In this document: piece by piece, positions 54,828 through 63,523 of the stretch
Layout of the letters: each line of letters opens with the position of its first letter
Numbering within the stretch: position 1 is the stretch's first letter
Assembly (NCBI RefSeq): GCF_003946725.1
Contig: NZ_RHOY01000001.1
Coordinates: 124,001 to 188,000, forward strand
Direction of reading: 5' to 3'
Origin: Agrilactobacillus yilanensis
GTDB lineage: Bacteria; Bacillota; Bacilli; Lactobacillales; Lactobacillaceae
Length of the DNA: 64,000 nt
The notes under the pieces: model-generated
What the model was told of the DNA's origin: nothing
What the model saw: only the letters and a program-made list of their open reading frames with translations
Database searches by the model: none
Translations under genes and position numbers: made by a program

Positions 54828-55574
54828 ATGCACATTACGAATACCGATACTATCAACCTGCCTCTTGATGACGGCCAAGTGACCCTCACGACGATATTGC
54901 CTGTCCCGACCGACACTGCTGTCACCTTGTACTTCGCAGACGCACAGTTACTGAGTATTGATCAGCTGCCCACCGAGACGACAGCAACGCGAGCGCTCAT
55001 TGTGACGCCTCCGGAAAATCTCGAGGTCGCTTATTTGGCCCGTTATATTGGCGAGCGCGCAACCGAAGCTAAGCTCAAACTGGAGGCTGCGCCCACAGCG
55101 CCCCTGCCAGCCAACCAGCGTAAGCCAGCCGCCGCATTCTGGGACAGTATCGTGCCGTTGATGACCTTGTTAGGCATCCGGCTCGTTGCCCCTAAAAAAC
55201 GCCCAGCCAAGGCACAACACCGTTTCAAGGCTGCTGTCGCCAAAATTCCATTCACAACCGATTTCGCTGGCAGTAAGGCGACTGTCTACTGGCAAAAGCG
55301 TAACGAAATGCGTCTACTGGCCGGTGCTAAAATGCTGGCCGATGCCCCATTGAATGCCGATGGCAGCTTAGGTTTTTCCGCACGCTTTGCAAACCAACTA
55401 CGGACAGAACACGCCGATGCCTTTGATCCGCAAACTTTCGTCACTACAAAAGACTTGGTGCTCAAAAGTGTCAACGAAGTCGGCTTGTTCTTGTATTTTG
55501 GCGGTACCAATTCGTGGCTCGTGCTTAAAGACCCAGATGGCAAAACACTCCACGACTGGACGGTCACACAATGA
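54828..55574 (+). CDS. Hypothetical protein, GC-rich, probably acquired
   Basis: I do not recognise this 248-residue protein. It has no signal peptide or clear membrane helix; the middle is Ala/Lys/Pro-rich (APTAPLPANQRKPAAAFW, APKKRPAKAQHRFKAAVA) and the C-terminal third has a beta-rich end (VGLFLYFGGTNSWLVLKD). Its G+C is far above that of its neighbours: three 60-base lines inside it count 60, 70 and 55%, against 35% for a line in uppP. ATG at 54828 with AAAGGAA; the frame is open upstream to 54759 but that part overlaps the lactonase gene. Transfer from a GC-richer relative is likely. Confidence 0.8.
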   Translation: MHITNTDTINLPLDDGQVTLTTILPVPTDTAVTLYFADAQLLSIDQLPTETTATRALIVTPPENLEVAYLARYIGERATEAKLKLEAAPTAPLPANQRKPAAAFWDSIVPLMTLLGIRLVAPKKRPAKAQHRFKAAVAKIPFTTDFAGSKATVYWQKRNEMRLLAGAKMLADAPLNADGSLGFSARFANQLRTEHADAFDPQTFVTTKDLVLKSVNEVGLFLYFGGTNSWLVLKDPDGKTLHDWTVTQ

Positions 55575-55693
55575 GGTGAAAAATCCTAACTGACTGTATT
55601 CTTCAGTATTACTTTAATGCGCTTTTTTCTTGCGCGTCTAAAGCTGACAAATTAATGTTTGTTAACTAAAGAATGTTCCATGTGAAAACATTT

Positions 55694-55730
55694 GGAGGTT
55701 TTGATAATTTTGTCAAACCTCTATTTTTAT
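55694..55730 (+). terminator. Terminator upstream of uppP
   Basis: GAGGTTT-(T)-GA pairs with TC-AAACCTC, then TATTTTTAT. Confidence 0.8.
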
Positions 55731-55756
55731 CGAAACAATAAATTCAACGCTCAGGA

Positions 55757-55785
55757 TTTACGCCCAACCATTATTAAAGTATACT
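55757..55785 (+). promoter_or_regulatory. uppP promoter
   Basis: TTTACG (55757-55762) and TATACT (55780-55785) are 17 bases apart. Confidence 0.72.
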
Positions 55786-55832
55786 AAAGTTTGGCACAAT
55801 GCTATGACTTAAAAAAGAAAGGATTTTTAAAT

Positions 55833-56666
55833 GTGTTAGATATTTTTAAAGCGATTATCCTGGGGATTATTGAAGGGATTACCGAATTTCTACCGATCAG
55901 TTCTACCGGTCATTTGTACTTAGCCGATGAATTTGTAAAATTACAAGAACCGACAGCGTTCATCAATATGTTTATGGTGGTCATTCAATTGGGGGCTATT
56001 TTAGCCGTTGTTGTTTTGTATTTCCATAAGCTTAATCCTTTCTCACCTAAAAAGGATACTTTAGAAAAGCGCCAAACTTGGGCTTTATGGGGTAAAGTTG
56101 TCATTGCGATGATTCCCAGCTTAATTGTAGGACCTTTACTTAATGATTTCATGGATGCGCATTTAACCACTTGGCAAGTAATCGCCACAACTTTGATTGT
56201 TTATGGGATTTTATTCATTCTTATTGAGAATTATAATAAAAAACGCCAACCTAAAGAAAAAGATTTAAATCATCTTTCTTTGAAATTGGCTTTTGCTATT
56301 GGGGCGTTTCAAGTGCTATCGTTAGTACCTGGGACCTCTCGTTCTGGGGCCACTATTTTAGGGGGGATGGTTTTAGGCGCTTCCCGCTTCGTAGCCACTG
56401 AATTTTCATTCTTCCTGGCCATTCCGACAATGGTTGGTGCAAGTTTCTTAAAGATTCTGAAGTATTTCACCCATGGCAATTCATTCACCGGCAGTCAAAT
56501 TGTGGTTTTATTAGTCGGTGTTGTTGTTTCCTTTATCGTCGCCTATATCTCCATCAAGTTCTTATTAAACTATATTAAAAATAATGACTTTAAAGCATTT
56601 GGTTGGTATCGGATTGTCTTAGGGGTTATTGTCATTGCCTATTTTGGTTTTAGAGCCATTGCTTAA
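55833..56666 (+). CDS. uppP: Undecaprenyl-diphosphate phosphatase
   Basis: Recycles undecaprenyl pyrophosphate, the lipid carrier for wall polymers, and gives bacitracin tolerance; 277 residues, about eight helices. Both family motifs are present: [15 protein letters not shown] near the start and [10 protein letters not shown] centrally. The frame is open from 55791, but GTG at 55833 after AAAGGA starts the conserved sequence ([15 protein letters not shown]). cutC follows after 22 bases. Confidence 0.95.
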   Translation: MLDIFKAIILGIIEGITEFLPISSTGHLYLADEFVKLQEPTAFINMFMVVIQLGAILAVVVLYFHKLNPFSPKKDTLEKRQTWALWGKVVIAMIPSLIVGPLLNDFMDAHLTTWQVIATTLIVYGILFILIENYNKKRQPKEKDLNHLSLKLAFAIGAFQVLSLVPGTSRSGATILGGMVLGASRFVATEFSFFLAIPTMVGASFLKILKYFTHGNSFTGSQIVVLLVGVVVSFIVAYISIKFLLNYIKNNDFKAFGWYRIVLGVIVIAYFGFRAIA

Positions 56667-56688
56667 CATTTATTAGGGAGGTTTTAAA

Positions 56689-57333
56689 TTGCTATATAAA
56701 GAAGCAGCCGTTGAGAATTTTACAAACATTCCAAAGTTCGTTCGAGGTGGCGCTAATCGAATTGAATTAAACGATAATTTAGCTGTAGGCGGCACCACTG
56801 TCAGCCACGGCGTTTTAGCTCAAGCCGCCCAATATACTCAAGAACATCAAATTAGCTTAGTTGCCATGATTCGCCCCAGAGGCGGCAATTTTATTTATAA
56901 TGATGTGGAACTTAAAATGATGGAATCTGATTTATTTACGGCTCAATCTTTTGGAGTGGATGGTGTAACTTTCGGGGCTTTACGTCAAGATGGCACCTTA
57001 GATACAGAAGCTATGGATATGTTAATTGGCGCAGCCGGCGGAATGGATTTGATCATGCATATGGCCTTTGACCAGATTCCAGAAGCCGATCAGCTAGCTG
57101 CTATTGATTGGTTGGAGGAACATCAATTCAGCCGTATTCTAACCCATGGCAGTCCTGACTTGAGCCAACCGATTTTAGACAACACGGCACATTTAAAAAC
57201 GTTAATCGACTATACTAAAACAAAAGATATTACCATCTTACCTGGTGGGGGTATCACAGCCGATAACGCTGAAACCATCGCTGCAGCCCTTGGGGTCAAT
57301 GCTGTTCACGGTACTAAAATCATTAAACTATAA
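56689..57333 (+). CDS. cutC: CutC-family protein
   Basis: A 214-residue TIM-barrel protein of the CutC family, once linked to copper homeostasis although the direct role is uncertain. Conserved segments: RIELNDNLAVGGTTVS, MIRPRGGNFIYNDVE, GGMDLIMHMAFDQI and ILPGGGITADNAE. TTG start (56689) after GGGAGG. It follows uppP and shares its promoter. Confidence 0.93.
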   Translation: MLYKEAAVENFTNIPKFVRGGANRIELNDNLAVGGTTVSHGVLAQAAQYTQEHQISLVAMIRPRGGNFIYNDVELKMMESDLFTAQSFGVDGVTFGALRQDGTLDTEAMDMLIGAAGGMDLIMHMAFDQIPEADQLAAIDWLEEHQFSRILTHGSPDLSQPILDNTAHLKTLIDYTKTKDITILPGGGITADNAETIAAALGVNAVHGTKIIKL

Positions 57334-57342
57334 TCTAAAAAA

Positions 57343-57388
57343 CAAAAACGTCTGAAACCAAGTTTTTACTTGCTTTCAGACGTTTTTT
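57343..57388 (+). terminator. Bidirectional terminator between cutC and the pseudouridine synthase gene
   Basis: AAAAACGTCTGAAA pairs with TTTCAGACGTTTTTT; A and T runs on both sides serve both convergent genes. Confidence 0.95.
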
Positions 57389-57394
57389 AATGGT

Positions 57395-58291
57395 TTAAGC
57401 TTTCGTCAAAGTTGTTAATAATTGACCCATATCTTGAGGCAACGGCGCACTGCAAGCTACAATTTCACCCGTAAACGGATGGACAAAGCGTAACTGTGCA
57501 CAATGTAATGCCTGTCGCGTCATCAACTGATCCTTAGGGCCATACAGCTGATCCCCAAACAACGGATGGCCCAGCCAATCTAAATGTACCCGAATCTGAT
57601 GGGTACGCCCGGTCAATAATAATAGCCGGACAAAAGCCCCTTTTGGAAATTGCTGTAGGCACCAATATTGTGTTTGTGAGGCCTTGCCATCTGCTCGAAC
57701 GACACGCTGCATACTATCCGCAGCAACCCGGGCAATCGGTTGATCAATTAACCCCGCTTGTGCCGTAAATTGACCTTTTGCGATCGCCACATACGTTTTG
57801 GCTAATGCTTTTGAATGGAGTTGTTTGGCCATCAAAGCATGGGCAAAACTATGCTTGGCAAACAGCATCAAACCGCTAGTATCTTGATCTAAACGGGTAA
57901 TGACATGTACCGCCCGGCTTTCATGATTGATCGCCATCAAGTGCCCCTTAACCCGGTTGGCCACCGAATCATGGCGGTATCGAGTTGATGGAATGGACGG
58001 CAAGCCCGCAGGTTTATTGACAATTAAAAAATGCTTATCTTCAAAGACAATCGGCATTGCTTTAAAAACCGGCTGGATATGCTCAGCATCCCGTTCCGGC
58101 GCTAACGCCACTGTAATTTGATCCCCGGGATGAATCGGATAATTCGAATTTCTTACATGATGATTTACATAAGTTGCCCCACCATGAAACTTAGCCTTAG
58201 TTAATAACGTTTTAGAAACACCTTGCTGATGCAAAAACGTTTCTAAAGACTGACTGGGAAAGTCTTTTGGCACATACCATGAGAACTGCAT
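57395..58291 (-). CDS. RluA-family pseudouridine synthase (RluD-like)
   Basis: A 298-residue protein with an N-terminal S4-like domain and the RluA catalytic motif RLDQDTSGLMLFAK containing the catalytic Asp; later GRTHQIRVHLDWLGHPLFGD. Equivalent to YjbO of Bacillus. Its ATG overlaps the nadK stop (TAATG), showing coupling. Target uridine cannot be told from sequence. Confidence 0.93.
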   Translation of the reverse strand: MQFSWYVPKDFPSQSLETFLHQQGVSKTLLTKAKFHGGATYVNHHVRNSNYPIHPGDQITVALAPERDAEHIQPVFKAMPIVFEDKHFLIVNKPAGLPSIPSTRYRHDSVANRVKGHLMAINHESRAVHVITRLDQDTSGLMLFAKHSFAHALMAKQLHSKALAKTYVAIAKGQFTAQAGLIDQPIARVAADSMQRVVRADGKASQTQYWCLQQFPKGAFVRLLLLTGRTHQIRVHLDWLGHPLFGDQLYGPKDQLMTRQALHCAQLRFVHPFTGEIVACSAPLPQDMGQLLTTLTKA

Positions 58292-59124
58292 TAACGATCC
58301 CCATCCTCATCATCTTGACTGCCGATAAAGGCCCCTTCCACCCGATGCCAAAAATTCATATGGCGATAACTGGCAAAACGAATACGTTCGTCAGCGATCC
58401 GATAATCAATTTGTTTTACTTGACGATCATTCAATGCAATATGATCAATCGTTAAAACATAATCTTCAGCAACACTGGGCCGGAAAGTAATGTATTCATC
58501 AGAGGACACAATAATCGGTGAAGATAACGTTCGATAAACCCGATTGTTAATAGAAGCCATCTCTGTAATCTGTAAAGCTTCTAAAGAAGGCTGCAACACC
58601 GCGCCACCTAAAGATTTACTATACGCCGTAGAGCCCGTTGGTGTGGACACACAAAGACCATCCCCACGGAAGCTTTCAAATAACTTGCCTTTAATGTAAA
58701 CATTAGAACGCAAAGTGCTGCCAAGACGTTTGATCGTCGACTCGTTTAAACATAAGAAATGCTCCACTGGCCGTTTATCATTACAGGTCACCTTAACATC
58801 CAATAAAGGATAGGCCACGCTTTGTCCAGAATCCACCTTCAGCGCCCGGATTAAATCGTTGAGTTCATAATCCCGCCAATCTGTATAAAACCCCAGATGC
58901 CCCGTATGTACCCCTACAAAACGAATCCGGTCTAGTTGGTCTGCATAATGATGGAAGGCCGACAGTAATGTCCCATCACCGCCAACGGTAATCACAATAT
59001 CCGGATGTTCAACGTCAAATGAAAAGCCACTTTGTTTTAAATTCTTATATAAATAGTTGACTGCTTTTAAAGTATTTGGTTTTTTATTATTATGAATCGC
59101 TATCTTCAAATTCGTTGCTGTCAC
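58291..59124 (-). CDS. nadK: NAD kinase
   Basis: Makes NADP from NAD, 277 residues. The GGDGT motif (TVGGDGTLLSAFHHYAD) and NE region (LNESTI) followed by GDGLCVSTPTGSTAYSKSLGG are diagnostic. The frame is open to 59208, inside relQ. GTG at 59124, eight bases after AAGGTGA, is my choice; a TTG at 59109 begins the conserved LKIAIHNN but has no close ribosome binding site. The start overlaps relQ by 35 bases. Confidence 0.94.
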   Translation of the reverse strand: MTATNLKIAIHNNKKPNTLKAVNYLYKNLKQSGFSFDVEHPDIVITVGGDGTLLSAFHHYADQLDRIRFVGVHTGHLGFYTDWRDYELNDLIRALKVDSGQSVAYPLLDVKVTCNDKRPVEHFLCLNESTIKRLGSTLRSNVYIKGKLFESFRGDGLCVSTPTGSTAYSKSLGGAVLQPSLEALQITEMASINNRVYRTLSSPIIVSSDEYITFRPSVAEDYVLTIDHIALNDRQVKQIDYRIADERIRFASYRHMNFWHRVEGAFIGSQDDEDGDR

Positions 59125-59779
59125 TGTTGTCTTCACCTTTATCTTGGAATTTGAGATTAAGCCCTTTGCCATATGAAAACAAATTCTGAGCCTCTTGAAT
59201 TTCTTCACGAATCCCAGACATTTCTTGATCTAGACTAAAAGCCGCTTCTGCTGCTTTTTGTAACCGTGCCTTAATTTCATCAGGGAATTCACCTTGATAC
59301 TTGTAATTTAAAGAGTGTTCAATGGTTGCCCAAAAATTCATGCTCAACGTTCTAACTTGAATTTCAGCCAATATTTTCTTTTCACCATTGCTCATTTGAA
59401 CAGGATAAGCAATGATTACATGATAAGAACGGTACCCACTTTTCTTCTCATTGGCAATGTAGTCACGCTCTTCCACAATTTCCATATCCTTACGTTGCCG
59501 TAACATTTCGACAACTTGATAAATATCTTCTACAAACTGGCACATAATGCGAATACCGGCAATATCTTGCATATCATTTTCCAATAATTCTGGATCAATA
59601 TAGCGCCGGCGCATTTTTTCTTGAATACTGGCAACGGGCTTCACCCGGCCAGTGACAAACTCAATTGGGGTATGGGCACTTCGTTCACGAAACTCTTTAC
59701 GAATGCCTCTAAGTTTGATTTTTAATTCTGAAACAGCCTGTTCATAAGGTAACAAAAAAGTATCCCAATCTCTGTGCAT
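59090..59779 (-). CDS. relQ: Small (p)ppGpp synthetase (RelQ/SAS1)
   Basis: A 229-residue single-domain GTP pyrophosphokinase. Visible are the synthetase core DIAGIRIMCQF, the substrate loop YIANEKKSGYRSYHVI and EIQVRTLSMNFWATIEHSLNYK, plus helical C-terminus for tetramer formation. No hydrolase domain. First gene of relQ-nadK-rluD, as yjbM-yjbN-yjbO in Bacillus. ATG start with AGAGG. Confidence 0.95.
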   Translation of the reverse strand: MHRDWDTFLLPYEQAVSELKIKLRGIRKEFRERSAHTPIEFVTGRVKPVASIQEKMRRRYIDPELLENDMQDIAGIRIMCQFVEDIYQVVEMLRQRKDMEIVEERDYIANEKKSGYRSYHVIIAYPVQMSNGEKKILAEIQVRTLSMNFWATIEHSLNYKYQGEFPDEIKARLQKAAEAAFSLDQEMSGIREEIQEAQNLFSYGKGLNLKFQDKGEDNSDSNEFEDSDS

Positions 59780-59903
59780 GACTTAAACCTCTAATCCGCA
59801 GAATACATAATAATCCATTTTTAATTTTAACATATTTATGAATTTTAAGTTTTCAGAAACCAAATTTCAAAAGATTTATGTTATAGTACTAACGGTGATA
59901 ATA

Positions 59904-60497
59904 ATGACAAATAATTTAGAAATAGAATTCAAAAATCTACTTACTAATACAGAGTTTCAAAATATATTACAACAGTACCCCTTTGAACCACCGTTTATTC
60001 AAACGAATATTTATTTTGACACCCCAACCCAGACACTAAAGCAACGTCACATGGGCCTAAGAATGCGCTTATTTGCCACAAGTGCCGAGCAGACTTTAAA
60101 AATACCTGCCCAGCAGGCCGATCATCAATTAATTGAAATTACCGACCGATTGACTTTACAGCAAGCACAGCAGCTAAGTCAAGCCTCAAAAATTTTGATG
60201 CCGAGTACCGTTAGTCAAAAATTGACAGCACTCAATATCAACGCCGTACCACTGATAATTATTGGCCACGCTAAAACCACCCGTCAGCTGGCACAGGTCC
60301 CGGCTGGCCTATTGACCTTAGATCAAACAGACTATCCTGATGGCGCGCAAGACTATGAAATTGAATTAGAGTTACAATCCGATCATCATTTACAAGAAAG
60401 CACCCAATTTTTTCAAGAATTGCTGCAACAATTTCAAATTCCAAACCGCCATGTCGTCAATAAAGTCGTTCGTTCAACCCAACATTTTGTATTGTAA
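59904..60497 (+). CDS. yjbK: CYTH-domain protein (YjbK-like)
   Basis: A 197-residue CYTH/triphosphate tunnel protein. The N-terminal EIEFK motif (NNLEIEFKNLL), QTNIYFDTP and GLRMRLF patterns of alternating charges fit the tunnel fold that handles triphosphates. In Bacillus yjbK lies next to relQ, as here but divergently oriented. The frame opens at 59838; ATG at 59904 starts the conserved motif. Confidence 0.9.
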   Translation: MTNNLEIEFKNLLTNTEFQNILQQYPFEPPFIQTNIYFDTPTQTLKQRHMGLRMRLFATSAEQTLKIPAQQADHQLIEITDRLTLQQAQQLSQASKILMPSTVSQKLTALNINAVPLIIIGHAKTTRQLAQVPAGLLTLDQTDYPDGAQDYEIELELQSDHHLQESTQFFQELLQQFQIPNRHVVNKVVRSTQHFVL

Positions 60498-60539
60498 CAA
60501 AAACGTAATATAAAAAATTACATTTCTGAGTCATTTTAT

Positions 60540-60567
60540 TTGAACTTACGACAAATTTTGATAAAGT
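60540..60567 (+). promoter_or_regulatory. spxH promoter
   Basis: TTGAAC (60540-60545) and TAAAGT (60562-60567) are 16 bases apart, about 70 bases before the start. Confidence 0.5.
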
Positions 60568-60636
60568 AATAGTGAAAAGAAATATTCCCCGTTAAAATTG
60601 ATGTTACCAATAAGAAAGAATTGGAGGAGACAAAAT

Positions 60637-61269
60637 ATGTTGGAAGTATTCTTATTTGTTAATCCAATTGGTTACCGTTGTCTAAGCATCGAAAGTACCT
60701 TGCGTAAGGTCGTTGCTGAATTAAACACTGATGTTACATTTACTTTAGTGCCATATGTGTCCGTCCCAGTGGTGAACACATACATGACATTTAACCATTT
60801 AGATAAATTGAATTTAACCCTACGCAATCGTTTGACGCAAGACGCCTATGCTGCCGCCTTAGATTTTAAAGCCGTTAGCTTTCAAGGCCGTAAAAAAAGT
60901 CGTCATTTCCTAATGAACCTACAACATCTCATTAATGTAGACCGTTGCCCTTATGATAATGAAACCGTGAAACAAGCCTTAGAAGCTGCTAATGCGGACT
61001 TGGATTGGTTCTTAGAAGAACGAAACAATCCCGATTTAAAAGAACTCTGTGCTGCAGATGAAGCGTTAATCAACGAGTATCACATCACGGACACCCCAAC
61101 AATGGTTGCTTTTAACCATGCCAGTGATGTCAACCAAGATGGCATTGTCATTGAAAACTGCATGTCATACGTTTCATTACGCCAAGTTTTGGAAAGGCTA
61201 ATTAACGACGAATGCTTTAATACTAACCAGCCTTGTGCTGCAAATACACCGCATTTAAATACTTTATAA
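60637..61269 (+). CDS. spxH: DsbA-fold Spx adaptor SpxH (YjbH) homologue
   Basis: A 210-residue thioredoxin-fold protein, MLEVFLFVNPIGYRCLSIES at its start. The CxxC expected in the family is reduced to GxxC (Gly12, Cys15), and no second nearby cysteine replaces it. SpxH delivers Spx to ClpXP. Its neighbourhood (coiA, mecA, spx) supports this. The frame opens at 60598; ATG at 60637 has GGAGGAG. Convergent with coiA, four bases apart, with no terminator visible between. Confidence 0.88.
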   Translation: MLEVFLFVNPIGYRCLSIESTLRKVVAELNTDVTFTLVPYVSVPVVNTYMTFNHLDKLNLTLRNRLTQDAYAAALDFKAVSFQGRKKSRHFLMNLQHLINVDRCPYDNETVKQALEAANADLDWFLEERNNPDLKELCAADEALINEYHITDTPTMVAFNHASDVNQDGIVIENCMSYVSLRQVLERLINDECFNTNQPCAANTPHLNTL

Positions 61270-61273
61270 ATTA

Positions 61274-62359
61274 TTACCATCCCTGCAGCCTTATTGCATC
61301 AACCTTAAACCGTTGATCACTAAACTGCAGTATTTTTTCGTCCAAAAAACGGGCTAATAACGCCTTTAATAGTCGATCCACCCAGTATTTTTTGTGTAGT
61401 ACCGTCGTTTGCCCCGGCAGTAACAACTGCTCAAATTCACGATAGATTGCTGTGTAGGTCCAATGACTTTGACGTTCCAAAATCAGCAATAATTGCACGT
61501 TTACAATACAGCCAGCCCCTGGATAAAGTGGTGGCAGTCCTTGCGCTTCAAAACATGATGCTGGCAGTTGCTGTAGTTGATGATGGGCCTTATAACATTG
61601 TGCCTGCAGTGCTTGAAATCGCTTGTCCCGTCGCTGTAATTTTTGATTAATGCACTGCCGTTTCATTTGAACGGTCCGTGTATCTAAAGTCGGCACCCTT
61701 TTAACCGGTAAGCCAGCACCTTTAATCAAGCAGCTTAAGCCTTGGGTCAACGTCAAATACTGACGCTGATAAATTACTTTTGTAGTGAGCTCCAATTGCC
61801 GAATATGATGAATCAAACAAAAATTAGCCCGCTTGGGATCAAAAAATACTAAGTAAAAGCCCAAATCCTTGCGATAATTTAAGAATTGCCGCTGGGCCTG
61901 GGTTAAGCGGCCGTTAAAATGATACCGCGGTCCTAAAAGCCAATAAACCATAATCCCCTGCCGCTGATAAGATTGCGTCCGCCGATAAATTGAAGCGGTA
62001 CTGATTTGGGCGCACTGCCACTCCAAAGCAATTTTTTGCCCCTTATATAAAACGGCCACATCTGCTCGTCGCGCTTTATTTTGCGATGTAACTTCTAATT
62101 TAGCGGCTATTTCTAATTGGGTTAACCCTTGCATCAATACTTGTTTGCCGAATTGATGCAATTGACTCTCTAAGTTTGCAAGGGGCTGTTTTTGTTGATG
62201 ACTGAAAAACGGCCGCCCCGTTGTGCTGAATCGAATAACAAGTGCTTGGCCACAATCCGGACAGTTAAACGTGTCTTCAGTTTGTGTCATGAGTTGCTGT
62301 GCTTGTTGTGGCGTTGTTAAGTAGATCAGTTGTCTATTTTGATCATAGGCATAGTTCAA
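61274..62359 (-). CDS. coiA: Competence protein CoiA
   Basis: A 361-residue competence protein: N-terminal zinc-finger-like CPDCGQALVIRFSTTGRPFF, then a restriction-endonuclease-like domain with KLEVTSQNKARRADVAVLYK and a later Gln-rich half. CoiA supports recombination of incoming DNA. GTG at 62368 is inside the AAGGG site region; TTG at 62359 is eight bases from it and better. mecA lies upstream, separated by a terminator. Confidence 0.92.
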   Translation of the reverse strand: MNYAYDQNRQLIYLTTPQQAQQLMTQTEDTFNCPDCGQALVIRFSTTGRPFFSHQQKQPLANLESQLHQFGKQVLMQGLTQLEIAAKLEVTSQNKARRADVAVLYKGQKIALEWQCAQISTASIYRRTQSYQRQGIMVYWLLGPRYHFNGRLTQAQRQFLNYRKDLGFYLVFFDPKRANFCLIHHIRQLELTTKVIYQRQYLTLTQGLSCLIKGAGLPVKRVPTLDTRTVQMKRQCINQKLQRRDKRFQALQAQCYKAHHQLQQLPASCFEAQGLPPLYPGAGCIVNVQLLLILERQSHWTYTAIYREFEQLLLPGQTTVLHKKYWVDRLLKALLARFLDEKILQFSDQRFKVDAIRLQGW

Positions 62360-62414
62360 TCTCGACACCCTTGAGTACAGTACGCAAAACAGTTGGCTTT
62401 TTTTGAAAATAGCA

Positions 62415-62450
62415 CAAAAAAACTTGAAAGCTCAGCCTTCAAGTTTTTTT
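62415..62450 (-). terminator. Terminator of mecA
   Basis: AAAAAAACTTGAA/TTCAAGTTTTTTT-type hairpin with T runs on both strands. Confidence 0.95.
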
Positions 62451-62464
62451 ATAAATCAATTTTG

Positions 62465-63193
62465 TTATCCAAAATAATGTTTAATTTGTTCTAAAGCTGT
62501 TTCAATCATCAATGTTTTGCCATATTCTGATAAAACTTCCGGTGTTACCCGTGTTCGACTGCCATATTCAAAAGCAATCGCCAAAGCATCCGCAAAAGAA
62601 ATATCTTCCAAGTCATCTGTATAGACAACTAATTCTAAATAATACTTCTGCTTATATTGATAAAGATTGCTAACAGTATGATCTCCCAGCTGCAAAGCAT
62701 CTGCTGCTGAAATAACATCTTCAAAATCATTAAATTCAAGTACAACTTCTTCACGATCAGGTCCTGAATCTGCTGTAAACCCTTTTAAAGCGGTATGCTT
62801 TTTAGGTTTCACATTATCAAAATCTGTATCATGTACACCCTCATCATCGGATTGTCGTAATTGTTTTTTGATGAAATCAGAAACATCTTCCTGAACATCA
62901 TCAAAATCACTTTCATCTAAGTTAAATGTGTCTGAATCATCACTATTACGATCTGGTGAACCTTTACTGATTAATAATTCTAAACCTTTTTTATTAGGCA
63001 TCACTTGAAACGTGACTGCATCATTAGAAGCAAATGAGTGATCCTTGTCAACTTCTTCTAAAATGCTGTAAAAGAAGCTTTCGATTTGCTTATGATTTCC
63101 TAATAAATCTAACACCGTAATGCCGCGTTCTTCTAAATCTTGATTGCCGAGGATCACACGGATAGTATTCTCATTTATACGTTCCATTTCCAT
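62465..63193 (-). CDS. mecA: Adaptor protein MecA
   Basis: ClpC adaptor that targets competence and other regulators for proteolysis, 242 residues. N-terminal domain MERINENTIRVILGNQDLEE, an acidic linker (about residues 85-145), and a C-terminal MecA fold (VVLEFNDFEDVISAADALQL). Frame opens with GTG at 63205 that is part of the GAGGTG site; ATG at 63193 is correct. It lies between coiA and spx as in Bacillus. Confidence 0.95.
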   Translation of the reverse strand: MEMERINENTIRVILGNQDLEERGITVLDLLGNHKQIESFFYSILEEVDKDHSFASNDAVTFQVMPNKKGLELLISKGSPDRNSDDSDTFNLDESDFDDVQEDVSDFIKKQLRQSDDEGVHDTDFDNVKPKKHTALKGFTADSGPDREEVVLEFNDFEDVISAADALQLGDHTVSNLYQYKQKYYLELVVYTDDLEDISFADALAIAFEYGSRTRVTPEVLSEYGKTLMIETALEQIKHYFG

Positions 63194-63523
63194 TTTAAAC
63201 CGCACCTCGCTTCTAAAATACAGAAAACTTCAGGAAAATCCTTGTAATTGTAATCTTACACCATTCACATAAAAAAAGCGAATGACAATATTGTACATTA
63301 TTTATTTGTGCTCGTGCTAATTTCGCAGTAAACAAGGATTCTACTTTAGGGCCTTAGATTAGCACGCTTTACCTTTGATTGCAATACATAATCTGGGCAA
63401 ATAGGCTAAGATAAACAAACGCTTATCTTAGCCTATTTGGATAGCAATGGATATTGGCATAATGGTATCGGTAATTTTTTTATTTCATATAAAATAGCAA
63501 TCTCACCCCACCGAGGCATCTTA
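63194..63523. other. 330-base spx-mecA intergenic region with two inverted repeats
   Basis: Besides mecA promoter sequences (minus-strand TACAAT and TAAGAT candidates), it holds a perfect 17-bp inverted repeat (63398-63439) and a perfect 9-bp one, CGTGCTAAT/ATTAGCACG (63313-63321 with 63358-63366). No T run follows either, so they are not ordinary terminators, and no gene is evident. Confidence 0.5.
63398..63439. repeat. Perfect 17-bp inverted repeat
   Basis: CAAATAGGCTAAGATAA (63398-63414) and its exact complement (63423-63439) are separated by 8 bases. It lies about 85 bases after the spx stop. Confidence 0.9.

Larger units (their letters stand above)
55575..55832. other. Intergenic region between the GC-rich gene and uppP
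   Basis: Holds one terminator and one promoter (listed separately). The first 110 bases show a GCGC-rich pair (gcgctttttt and ttgcgcgtc) but no convincing gene or repeat. Confidence 0.4.

Noticed and set aside
55043-55567. Frames antisense to the GC-rich unknown gene
   Set aside because: High G+C creates long spurious frames; they lack start signals, while the plus-strand gene has ATG and AAAGGAA.
59125-59208. Open frame extending nadK by 28 residues upstream
   Set aside because: It lies wholly inside relQ, and a well-spaced ribosome binding site supports the later GTG.
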